From positions 868,001 through 932,000 of the forward strand of contig OX387605.1 in NCBI GenBank assembly GCA_947568835.1: DNA of 64,000 nucleotides, written 5' to 3'. Of the stretch, positions 1 through 9,649 are shown one piece after another. The number at the start of each line of letters is the position of its first letter. Positions within the stretch are counted from its first letter, which is position 1. Origin of the DNA: Protonemura montana. Lineage: Eukaryota > Arthropoda > Insecta > Plecoptera > Nemouridae. The position numbers were made by a program, and so were the translations under genes. The notes beneath the pieces were generated by a model. That model worked only from the letters and a program-made list of their open reading frames with translations. It made no database searches and was not told where the DNA came from.

Positions 1-292
1 CCCGGCGATGACACTCCGGGCTGCGGTCAGGAAACGTAGAGTCATTGATTTCCGTCGCCGACGTCGTAACCACGGCCACGTCCTTGCCAGATTTCACTCG
101 ATATTCTAATGTTTAGCCACACCCTTGCCAGTCTTTTTGTTGCCATTTACCACGACAACACGCGCTTATCAAACTTACCGGCGACGGAAATGATCGACTC
201 TGCCGGTTCCCTCTCCCGCAACACTCCGCCCAGAGTCGTTGAGATTTGTGACTCTGCCGTCGAAGGTCTCCGCTGGGACGAGTTTGTATTCA
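1..292 (-). other. Possible exon pair of an unrecognised gene, or an inverted repeat
   Basis: On the minus strand, 292-179 is open and ends at a good donor (GTAAGT at 178-173); after a 72-base gap an AG at 107-106 allows an open continuation from 105 to the window edge. The joined peptide matches no family I know. Against a real gene, about 20 bases at 41-60 recur inverted at 180-199 (17 of 20 match), so the stretch may simply be repeat-derived. The window ends before this can be settled. Confidence 0.2.
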
Positions 293-299
293 CTTAAAA

Positions 300-979
300 G
301 AGTTTTACATGTCATGCAATTGCACCGTCAACTTTGTTGTCAGTTATTGTTGGGAGGTCAATTTAGAATCGTGCATCCGAACGGTCAATTAAGTTGCGGC
401 AAGTGATAATGCTGTAGACGCGAAGAGTTACCGTCGATGACATTTTCTAGTGATGCTGGTGCCATCTGGTGGCAACGATGTAACTACATTGTATCTTAAA
501 GAGTATATTATATTTCTAAATTATAATTGTATATTGTATATCACTAGTGTTGTGTTTTTTTTGTATTAGTATTATTAATAAGCTTAGGCAGCATATATCA
601 ATCATATACACAGCTGTTTGTGCATTTTTAAAAAGAAATTATAATATTTTCATCATTCTGTGAGCCATCTGGGCATTCTGTCACCGCGTACATTTGATTT
701 CCATGAGCCATGTCAAGACAGTCTCTGGTTTTGTTGGGCGGGGTTTGAATGGCTTCTAAGCTTGTAGTTGCCAGCGTGTAATAATGCATGGGTGTTCAAC
801 TAAGATAGGAATGTGACGGACTCAGGGCTGGCAAGATGAAGCTTTGAGCTCGGTCGTAAACATCAACTTCCTGCCGTTAAGTTCCGCTACAAACCTTGAC
901 TCATGCGATGTCGTTGACTGCTCATTTGTTCCTCGAAGTTCATCGCTAGTTTCGCTGTCATTTGAAAGAACTTTGACAC
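300..979. other. Non-coding stretch, nothing recognised
   Basis: AT-rich DNA with no long open frame, splice pattern or repeat shared with the rest of the window that I could see. Confidence 0.5.
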
Positions 980-1469
980 AAGTAGCTATCATTTAACAAA
1001 AACTATTTCAACTGGGTTTTGAATGCTAAGTAAAGAACAACTAAATTTCCCAACGTTTCGTAACTTGTACCTGTTACTTTATCAAGGGTAAGAGCAGTCC
1101 TGACAATTTTCCAATAACAAGAACAATATAAATAACAAGTGTAAAAGCAATCATAATGAATCTCTATGGGGAGAGATGTGGGAAGTTAGAAGATTGATTG
1201 GCAAGACTCTGAGAGAAGAGAACAACTGGTGGTTGTAGATTACATTTTAGGTAATTGTTATAATTTTATGTGGTTCTTTTGTTATTGGAAAATTGTCAGG
1301 ACTGCTCTTACCCTTGATAAAGCAACAGGTACAAGTTACAAAACGTTGGGAAATTTAGTTGTTCTTACTTAGCATTGAAAACCCAGTTGAAATAGTTTTT
1401 GTTAAAACTAGTGCTAAGTTTACATCAAGTAGACATGATTCTAAAAACAATCATAAGTAGCTATCATTT
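980..1469. mobile_element. Penelope-like repeat, inverted pair with 15-bp target duplication
   Basis: Two copies of the commonest dispersed repeat of the window face each other (995 to about 1110 and about 1255-1454) around a short spacer. The unit runs from a conserved end containing TAGACTCATGTCTACTTGAT through AACTGGGTTTTGAATGCTAAG to an AACGTTTCG block and a TTATCAAGGGTAAGAGCAG block. The 15 bases AAGTAGCTATCATTT occur directly before (980-994) and after (1455-1469) the pair, a clear target-site duplication of a length typical of retroelement integration. The strand-reversed AACGTTTCG block reads GAAACGTT next to a short hairpin, as in hammerhead motifs of Penelope-like elements. Family assignment is inference. 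Confidence 0.65.
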
Positions 1470-2442
1470 CTGGCGCTGCACTTGCCAACAGGGAAATCTC
1501 ATTAGGATAATTATTTAATTTTTATCATTGTGTTCAAATACGCATTCAAAATAAAATCAGACGTATTTTTTCTTTTTATAATCCGATCATAACTTTTCTA
1601 TTTATATTTGTTTTAAGAATGGCTAAAATATGAATTCTCGTGGCAGGATTAAAACGGGCTGTGATTAACTACACGTAGTTCTGACGTCATTTTGTTGTTT
1701 CCTTTGCGTTCGCTTCTGTTTTTTGACGTCATACTGACGTCAGATTTCACTTCATGTCATAAAAAAATGGCGACCCTCGTTTTCGTACGAGATTCAAACG
1801 GAAACATTTTGAAATTGGATTTAGAAAAAAATAAAAAAATAGTTTAAAATGTAAAGAGATTTCCCTATTGTCTCAAGGAATGTACCAGTGGTTGTCACAC
1901 ATGGCAACTGAAAATCACATCTGCTAGAAAGAAAACGCTGAATATTTTTAGCTCATCTAGAAACTTGCCTCTGCGTTTCATGTACTCGATGTTATTATAG
2001 CCGACTTACTTTTGTATTTCTCTCGGTGCAATCTAAATAATATAAAATCACCTGATTACGAATGTTCTCGAAGGATTTGCACAATCATTTCACTTCCCAG
2101 CCACGAGCTCGGCGTGTACCTGACGTTGACGCACGAGGCCAATACTTGCTCTCAACTTCTGTTCGTTTAGGAAGAAACTCCCCAGGGTTTTTTTGAAGAC
2201 CACGGACTTGGCTAGGTAGCGCTGTCGGCTGCCTTCGCTAGGTAGCGCTGTCGGGCTCTCGGCCGCCTGGCATCAGACTACGCTACGGCCGCCAACTACT
2301 TTAGAGTAAGCCGAGTCCAGGATATTAGCTTAACGCTGCCAGACTCAACGTTCCAGGAAATATCGGCAAGTCCTGGTTCTGCTGTTGCTAAGCTCCACGA
2401 GTCCCTGTGCTCCGCCCAAACTGCATTAGTTTGCGCTGTCAA
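1470..2442. other. Non-coding stretch
   Basis: No open frame of interest. A short duplication of GCTAGGTAGCGCTGTCGG is present near 2212-2255. Nothing else recognised. Confidence 0.5.
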
Positions 2443-2881
2443 CTGCGTTAGCGTTGAGTGTAGGTTCTAGGTAGAGAAACAACGTCAATGTTACAGTCTC
2501 TGCGTGAAAGATGGCCGCCAAATGACTACTTTACCGACAAACATGCAGAGTACTGTAACATCACGTTAAGTGGAGCCACTGTCGTATGGATTTTAATTTC
2601 AATATTTCTCGTAGGTTAATTTGCTTTTGTGACTTTTCATGCTCAAAAGATCTCCATCAATGTTTACCTCAACAATTGATAAACACGTAACGATATTAAA
2701 AAGCGAGTAACCTACGAGAAATATTGAAATTAAATTTCATACGACAGTGGCTCCACTTAACGTGATGTTCTGGTACTCTGCATTTTTGTCGGTAAGGTAG
2801 TCATTTGGCGGCCATCTTTCACGCAGAGACTGTAACATTGACGTTGTTTCTCTGCCTAGAACCTGCACTCAACTGCGTTAG
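2443..2881. mobile_element. Foldback/MITE-like element, copy A, with 9-bp duplication
   Basis: Element 2452-2872 starts CGTTGAGTGTAGGTTCTAGG and ends in its near-perfect inverse. Inverted arms of about 165 bp (2452-2620 and 2710-2872) surround an AT-rich centre. CTGCGTTAG lies on both sides (2443-2451, 2873-2881). Arms this long with 8-9 bp duplications fit a Mutator-like or hAT-like non-autonomous transposon. Further copies lie at 34050-34473 and 58188-58600, and a half copy at 4836-5104. Each arm carries AAGATGGCCGCC, which resembles a YY1 site core. No transposase is encoded. Confidence 0.75.
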
Positions 2882-3293
2882 TATTATTGAATTAAAATCC
2901 AACTTAAATATCGCAGTTTTCGCTCATGTACCGTTTAAGTTTCTCTGTCGTTTAATTTATCCTAGTTGATTAGATGAGAAGTTTATTATTAAATATTTAA
3001 AAGAAAATGTTACAAGATTTTGTTAACTTGAAGACATTCCATTGCCTGGACTGGCCGCGATGAAGTCGATTCCTCGTCTGCTTTGTTCATGTCTTGTCTA
3101 CTTTAAAGAAAAGTTAAAAAAAAAAAAAAAAAAAAAAACTCTGTGCTTGGTACTCATTGTCAAAAATAAGAAGAATTATTCTTAAATAAAAACATTTTAA
3201 AAAGTATGCACGTATCTGGCTTCAGATTATTTCAATGCTAAACGAAGGATTCGTAAATACAAGCGATGTTAAATGTGAATCATGCTTCTGAAA
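2882..3293. other. Non-coding stretch with a poly(A) run
   Basis: AT-rich. A run of about 23 A residues lies at 3117-3139, probably the tail of an old retrotransposed sequence. No gene signal. Confidence 0.4.
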
Positions 3294-3463
3294 ATAAGGA
3301 TGAGAATTTTTAGAAAAACTATTTGAACTGAATTTTGAATGCTTTTGATTTTAGTTGTCCTTTACTTAGCATTCAAAACCCAGTTGAAATAGTTTTTGTT
3401 AAAACAAGTGCTAAGTTTACATCAAGTAGACATGAGTCTAAAAACAATCATAAGGATGAGAAT
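3294..3463. mobile_element. Short Penelope-like inverted repeat with 14-bp target duplication
   Basis: A shortened copy of the same dispersed repeat (3308-3449), again with inverted ends (AAAACTATTTGAACTG against CAGTTGAAATAGTTTT). ATAAGGATGAGAAT is present on both sides (3294-3307 and 3450-3463). It is an independent insertion of the family with its own target duplication. Confidence 0.6.
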
Positions 3464-3541
3464 GATTTTCTAGGAATATGACGGGAAAAAATTCCCTGCA
3501 AACGTTTAGACGCGGATGAAACTTCTGTACGTAAGTAAAAC

Positions 3542-3547
3542 TTTATT
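3542..3547 (-). promoter_or_regulatory. Probable MPI poly(A) signal
   Basis: On the minus strand this reads AATAAA, about 590 bases past the MPI stop codon and just beyond the 12-bp minisatellite. It would place the minisatellite inside the MPI 3' UTR. Confidence 0.45.
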
Positions 3548-3612
3548 CAGTTTCTTAAATTAGTATAACTTGATTGTGTACCAACCACCAATAGAGGAAG
3601 AACCCACAAGGA

Positions 3613-4122
3613 TGCGCTGGGTCTTGCGCTGGGTCTTGCGCTGGGTCCTGCGCTGGGTCATGCGCTGGGTCCTGCAATGGGTCTTGCGCTGGGTCCTGCG
3701 CTGGGTCTTGTGCTGGGTCCTGCGCTGGGTCTTGCGCTGGGTCCTGCGCTGGGTCTTGCGCTGGGTCTTGCGCTAAGTCCTGCGCTGGGTCTTGTGCTGG
3801 GTCTTGCGCTGGGTCCTGCGCTGGGTCCTGCGCTGGGTCTTGCGCTGGGTCTTGCGCTGGGTCCTGCGCTGGGTCTTGTGCTGGGTCTTGCGCTGGGTCC
3901 TGCGCTGGGTCCTGCGCTGGGTCCTGCGCTGGGTCTTGCGCTGGGTCCTGCGCTGGGTCCTGCGCTGGGTCTTGCGCTGGGTTCTGTGCTGGGTCTTGTG
4001 CTGGGTCTTGCGCTGGGTTCTGTGCTGGGTCTTGTGCTGGGTCTTGTGCTGGGTTCTGTGCTGGGTCCTGCGCTGGGTCCTGCGCTGGGTCTTGCGCTGG
4101 GTTCTGCGCTGGGTCCTGCGCT
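3613..4122. repeat. 12-bp minisatellite, about 42 copies
   Basis: Unit TGCGCTGGGTCY, repeated almost without interruption, with occasional TGTGCTGGGTYY variants. Because 12 is a multiple of 3, every frame stays open and false proteins appear (Ala-Gln-Asp-Pro on the minus strand, Trp-Val-Leu-Arg on the plus). It begins 15 bases past the MPI stop codon and lies between that stop and a poly(A) signal, so it is probably transcribed as 3' UTR. The unit equals an 11-12 base segment of the 5S-derived SINE head found elsewhere in the window. Confidence 0.9.
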
Positions 4123-4137
4123 AGATTACGCCGATGG

Positions 4138-7100
4138 TCAGACGTTGGCAAACGCTTGCGCCAGCGAGATTCCCTCCGGTCCTGGCTCCAGCGTCAGCGT
4201 CTGATTGGCTGAGAGGAACACGACGCTGCCGCGCGCTAAGACAGTCTCGCCAGCGCCAGCGCAACCCTGCGTCACCAGCGCAATGGAAGCGCTGGCTTGC
4301 GCTGGCAGTATGTAGCTGCCAGCGCCAGCGCAACCCTGCGTCACCAGCGCAATGGAAGCGCTGGCTTGCGCTGGCAGTATGTAGCTGCCAGCGCAACCCT
4401 GCGTCACCAGCGCAATGGAAGCGCTGGCTTGCGCTGGCAGTATGTAGCTGCCTGCGCCATGTGGAACCTGCGGGGACCATGGCAACACAGCACGCTATAA
4501 AATCAGTCAAAAATAATTCAGAATTTTATTTCAGAAAATACAAAATACATTCGTTTTTGAGTTATTGACCCTGATTATTTTATTTAGATGTATTTAGGAA
4601 GCTTGAACTTGGTAATTGTTATAATTTTATGTGGTTCTTTTGTTATTGGAAAATTGTCAGGACTGCTCTTACCCTTGATAAAGTAACAGGTACAAGTTAC
4701 AAAACGTTGGGAAATTTAGTTGTTCTTCACTTAGCATTCAAAACCCAGTTGAAATAGTTTTTGTTAAAACAAGTGCTAAGTTTACATCAAGTAGACATGA
4801 GTCTAAAAACAATCATAAGAATGGGAGGGAGTTGAGGAATGTTTACTCGCTTTTGAGACTTTTCATGCTCAAAAGATCTCTGTCAATGTTTACCTCAACG
4901 ATTGATAAACACGTAACAATATTAAAAAAAAGCGTGTAACCTACGAGAAATATCGAAATTAAAATTCATACGACAGTGGCTCCACTTAACGTGATGTTCC
5001 AGTACTCTGCATTTTTGTCGGTAAGGTAGTCATTTGGCGGCCATCTTTCACGCAGAGACTGTAACATTGACGTTGAAACTCTACCTAGAACCTGCACACT
5101 CAACGGTACAATGACAGTGAGAGGGCGGGACTTAGAGTTGGCCACTGAACCATGCTGTACTCACCTGTACGAGCGCGATGGAGAAGTCTGGTACGGGCGG
5201 CGCGAACACGAGGGTGAAGTCGTCCCGGCGTTGCGGCACGAAGCGCTTGTCGTCGGCGCTGGCGCAGGCATAGGTCAACATCGCGCAGAGCGTGTCCACG
5301 TCCTTGTGCTTGGGAGTCAATCCTGCCCGGACAACGTTGTCGGAGCAAGCCATGCACTCCAGACAGTCTGAGTGACAGAGACGCTACTTTATCCGGGAGT
5401 CGGGTTTGTATCGAATAATTCCCTTTACGTGAGGTAGAGATTCTTTTAACACCAAAACACAAGATCTACATCCCTTATTTTAGTTTGCAAAGTTGGCAGT
5501 TAAGCTTTTAAGCAACCGTACGTTATTTTATCGATATTTCAAGCTGTGTTTTTGAACTCGAGGTAAGTACATAACCCCAGACTTAAATAATGTGTATTTA
5601 AATTGCAGCAAATGATCATTTCCTTGGCAATCCGAGTAAAAATCAACAGCCTCTGTTTTGTGTGCTCTTTAATTTGTACCGACTTAAAACAAATCACGTT
5701 GTGAGATTAAATTTTCCCACTTTTCAAATCGCTGTGCCACGTTATTGGGATATATATATATAAATATATTGACGTTATATAAAAGCCTTAATCCATTGCT
5801 TAGGCACGAAATAGTTTACTATATCTTTAAAAGAAATTGTGAAATTTGGTCGAAAAAGCCGGCGCTTGGGCCTAGATCGGTTTGTTTTTCGGGTTTACAT
5901 CCCGTTGTGGCGTATTTACGGCGATTTAGTAAGTAACTCACCACCGCTGAGATAAGCGTGTGCTACGTTGGGTGACAGGTACAGCGCCTGGCCAGGTGCC
6001 AGGGTGAGCACGTTTAGTAGGTAGATACAGAAGCAGCCAACGTCGCCCGGGAAATCCTGGTGCAATCGTCGGACCAGCGTTGACTGCTGCTCTTCTGCCT
6101 CCGTTTCCGCTGAAAACACACAACGTTTAGCTCTCGACGCTTTGTGCTCAGTCACCAATCAATGCTCTTGACAGGTACTTAGGGAAAAAAAGTAACAAGT
6201 ATATGTTACGAAACGTTGGGAAATTCAGTTGTTCTTCACTTAGCATTCAAAACCCAGTTGAAATAGTTTTTGTTAAAACTAGTGGTAAGTTTAGATCAAG
6301 TAGACATGAGTCTAAAAACAATCAGGATAAAGGAAAAGTGCAGTAAAGTTCAGAATTCTTTAAAGATGGTAATAGTATGTTTTCACAATTGGATGTAACT
6401 TGCTTACAAGGACTTGTCGCTTGCTGATGAATTAGTAACTTTGTTTGAAAGTCATCCTCGAGGGCTACCAGTCGAGGGCTACCAGCCGAGAGCTACCAGC
6501 CGGTGCCAATCAATGGGCTTTGCGGTGCTATGATGCTATTTAAACACTTTTACACAATTAACTGAATGCTTGAATTCTTCTCACGTATTTATGAGCTCTA
6601 ATGAGATTTGTCAAGTCAAGTTTACGGTTAGGATGCCGAGCTCTGTCAAAACACAGTAGTATTCATTCAAGTCTCGCGACTGTAGTATTGTGGCAGAAGA
6701 AGAAGACAGGCAAACCAGTTCTAACCCGAGTTTTCTAACAGTAAAAATTATAATTTCTTATTATTATTAGCTGTGGACAATACGATGCTCGTTGGTGTAA
6801 TTTAGTGAAAGCCGGTGTTGTTGAAAGTCGGGGAATAAAACTAACTAGCAGAACCCGCTGCCTACGGCCGCTTAACATTTTAAGGGAGTGGGCATTTTGG
6901 TTTAAATGGGACCACAACCAAAAGTACCATGCAATACCATACAGTACCCCCATTTATTGTCTTTGAAATTTGCCGCTTATCTCACTTGGGGTCACTGCAT
7001 TGTGGAAACTCTGTGAATTCCAAAGTGACCACGATGACAATTTCGAAAACAAACGACGTTGGCTGTCAAAAGATATTTGTGCATGATTTCTTGAAATATT

Positions 7101-9641
7101 TCCTAGGGAGTGAAACTTGTGAAATACCTTTTACAATCTGGGCTAGCCAATCTTGCTAGCCAAGACACCAATAATATTTCAGTTCTGTCATTTATTTCCC
7201 TTCAGTTCTAGAGATTTTTAAAAGAATTTGACATTGACGTTGACATTGAAATTGACGTTTGAATATCCTGAATGCACTGCCTCAAAGATAAGTTTAAGAA
7301 TTCGTTCACCCTGCAGTGGTAAAAAAACCAAACAAATGAATGCATCTGTCAAACTTTTTGCAAAATTATTTACATTTCACGTAAAACGCGCTAAAATAAC
7401 AGCGTTTGCGCTCAATTTCTTCAATAACTTTCATAGGCATGCATGAAGAGTATAACTGAGCTGCTGCGGGTGAGTAAAAGGCAAGTACATAGAGTTTGCA
7501 ACTTTCATTACGTGCTATCTTTGTGAACCAGCTCAAAGTTACTGCGATGGATTCTGTTTAGCAAAACAGCAAACCATCGAGGGGAACTACCACTGGACTG
7601 ATATCTGTGAAGAGAAACTTTTTGCAGATCTTTTCTAGTTATTGCACCCGCATATTGAACTGATCTATAATATGTAGAAACTAACCAAAACAAGGCGGTG
7701 GTTCGGGCTGATAATGGACAGAAACTATTTATAAAGTTGTATCGTACAAACATAGGATGGCACTCACTGCTTGGCAGAGGAACCAGACTATGATCAGCCT
7801 GTCATTCAATCAACTTGACAAACATAGGACGCCACTCACTGCTTGGCAGAGGAACCAGGCTATGGAACAGCCTGTCATTCAATCAACTTGACAAACATAG
7901 GACGCCACTCACTGCTTGGCAGAGGAACCAGGCTATGGAACAGCCTGTCATTCAATCAACTTGACAAACATAGGACGCCACTCACTGCTTGGCAGAGGAA
8001 CCAGGCTATGGAACAGCCTGTCATTCAATCAACTTGACAAACATAGGACGCCACTCACTGCTTGGCAGAGGAACCAGGCTATGGAACAGCCTGTCATTCA
8101 ATCAACTTGACAAACATAGGACGCCACTCACTGCTTGGCAGAGGAACCAGGCTATGATCAGCCTGTCATTCAATCAACTTGACAAACATAGGACGCCACT
8201 CACTGCTTGGCAGAGGAACCAGGCTATGGAACAGCCTGTCATTCAATCAACTTGACAAACATAGGACACCACTCACTGCTTGGCAGAGGAACCAGGCTAT
8301 GGAACAGCCTGTCATTCAATCCACTTGACAAACATAGGACGCCACTCACTGCTTGGCAGAGGAACCAGGCTATGGAACAGCCTGTCATTCAATCAACTTG
8401 ACAAACATAGGACGCCACTCACTGCTTGGCAGAGGAACCAGGAACCTGTCATTCAATCAACTTGACAAACATTGTAACATTGTAAACCACCAGACAGTGC
8501 AATTCACTTGTTGTGTATAATCCTAAGTTGCTAATAAAACCATTATTATTATTATTATTATGATCGTCATTTTGATAACCCGTCTTGTATCACTCCATGC
8601 AACAACTGCTGTGTAGTTGCATGCTGTCGAGATAAAACCGAGACAATGACATCAGCAGCTGCATCCAGAGCCAGAGACCAACCAAGCCAAGCAGGTGATC
8701 ATAAACACTTGTCACAGGAGTTGTCATGTTGAGGGATTCACAGACCCAATAAGTTGGGTCTTCTATAACTGTGCATTCTATCACTACTGCTTTAAAATTA
8801 AATCTTTCAAAGGTCTGGACAAGGTACAACTCAGCAATCTGGCAATTTATCTCTACGACAAGGCTACTGGAGTAAGTTAGAACAGTTACCTAGCAACGCT
8901 AGCCGGGCAAGTAGTGCCAATAGCTGTGCCTCAACCGTTGGCTGAGGACAATTCATGAGGTTCGTGAAACACCGCTTCAGTGCAGCTTGCTCTCCAGCCT
9001 CGTCGCTAGCGAGCAGATCTGCACTCGTGGAGGGACCCATAACGGTACACAGCTCGGGGACAAGCGACAGGAAGCGTCGGATCTCGGATGCGGGACGGAA
9101 TCCGCAGAGTGCCTCGAATGGCGTCAGTGCAATTGCTAGCTCGGGCTTGTGATTTGGGTCCTTGTACAAGTCTGGGCGCAGATTGTGTAACTGCTCTGCG
9201 TGGACCTGTCAAACACATTGACTTGAGATAAATGACAATAAGGCTGGCCAATAAACCCAGGAGAAGATCTCAAGGGAAATAGAAAAAGAATACTCTTTTA
9301 ATTAATAGATGAATGTCGCATACCTTGTTTGGATGGGCCTGTATGGAAAGTGCTTTGTTGATAGACAAAACTTTAAACAAGAAAGGAAGCTGATTTCCAA
9401 ATTGATTTTGTATTCCAGATCCCAAGCATTCAGGGGACTCAGATATCCAGTCGGCTAACTTTTGGCCGGTACTGGCAATTACCGATGGACCATTTGGATG
9501 GGTTCCCATCCACAGTTCAGCATATGGTGCGGTTTCGTTCACTTTCAGGTTAGGATCGTTACATTTCGCAAGTTTGGCCACTTCACTATTTTGACCAATC
9601 TTGCCCCAGTCATATTGCTGTACAACGCACCGTAACTCCAT
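4138..9641 (-). CDS. MPI: Mannose-6-phosphate isomerase (five exons)
   Basis: Interconverts mannose-6-phosphate and fructose-6-phosphate in the cytosol, feeding GDP-mannose for glycosylation. Minus-strand exons: 9641-9324, 9205-8890, 6109-5942, 5367-5165, 4467-4138; all junctions are GT/AG and keep frame, giving 444 codons (vertebrate MPI about 423). The start is the first Met, directly before the family-typical [10 protein letters not shown]. Zinc ligands of the family are present: Gln101 and His103 in SIQAHPNK, Glu128 in NHKPE, His262 in HAYLSG; the catalytic Arg281 lies in VRAGLTPK. The C-terminal beta domain in exon 5 holds three tandem copies of a 21-23 residue segment (342-362, 363-385, 386-408) where other MPI proteins have one; without the two extra copies the protein would be about 400 residues. 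Intron 2 is loaded with repeats; a minisatellite follows the stop. Identity is certain; whether the triplicated form is the expressed allele is not. Confidence 0.96.
4249..4449 (-). repeat. In-frame coding triplication in MPI exon 5
   Basis: Three tandem units of 69, 69 and 63 bases, nearly identical to one another, lie inside coding exon 5 of MPI. Each encodes [21 protein letters not shown] with or without a trailing Ala-Gly. All unit lengths are multiples of 3, so the frame survives. The corresponding family segment (strand ending in the VQG turn) normally occurs once. Confidence 0.9.
4565..4825. mobile_element. Penelope-like repeat, single copy in MPI intron-distal flank
   Basis: A fuller single-orientation copy of the dispersed family: it contains the CCTGATTATTTTATTTAGATG end, GTCAGGACTGCTCTTACCC, a GTAACAGGTACAAGTTAC hairpin followed by AAAACGTT, and the TAGACATGAGTC end. 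It lies in MPI intron 4 (4468-5164). Confidence 0.6.
4836..5104. mobile_element. Half copy of the foldback element (copy D)
   Basis: Shares the centre and right arm of the 2452-2872 element, ending CCTGCACACTCAACG, but lacks the left arm. It sits in MPI intron 4 next to exon 4. Confidence 0.7.
6180..6326. mobile_element. Penelope-like repeat fragment
   Basis: Partial copy of the dispersed family in MPI intron 2, starting at GTAACAAGTATATGTTACGAAACGTT (hairpin plus GAAAC) and ending at the TAGACATGAGTCTAAAAAC end. Confidence 0.6.
6838..6950. mobile_element. Dispersed repeat holding the empty site of a LINE insertion
   Basis: Begins ACTAGCAGAACCCGCTGCC and continues through GGGCATTTTGGTTTAAATGG to CAAAAGTACCATGCAATACC. 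The same repeat recurs at 58819-59450, but there it is split by a LINE at GGGCATTTT. The family is unknown to me. Confidence 0.55.
6951..7505. other. MPI intron 2, no other feature seen
   Basis: Intronic DNA with no open frame resembling a known protein and no repeat shared within the window. Confidence 0.4.
7767..8560 (+). repeat. 73-bp minisatellite ending in a LINE-like 3' tail
   Basis: About 9.7 copies of a 73-base unit containing CACTCACTGCTTGGCAGAGG, some with a small deletion. In one frame each unit reads [17 protein letters not shown], resembling the R-x-W-N-S-L end common at the C-terminus of LINE reverse transcriptases. The array is followed by AATAAAACC and (ATT)n at 8535-8560, a usual LINE 3' end. 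I infer amplification of the last part of a LINE ORF. As 73 is not a multiple of 3, successive units move through all frames, so apparent ORFs here are artefacts. It lies in MPI intron 2. Confidence 0.7.
8561..8889. other. Remainder of MPI intron 2
   Basis: Open stretches exist on both strands, but neither matches a family, and exon 2 joins exon 3 of MPI without needing sequence from here. Confidence 0.4.
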
Positions 9642-9649
9642 CCTACCAG

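Noticed and set aside
3555-4151. 198-codon Ala-Gln-Asp-Pro repeat protein
   Set aside because: Artefact of the 12-bp array in the MPI 3' UTR; its start overlaps the MPI stop in another frame.
8590-8829. Extra MPI exon
   Set aside because: Exon 2 (ends 8890) joins exon 3 (6109) in frame and matches the family without it; the frame here has no MPI resemblance.
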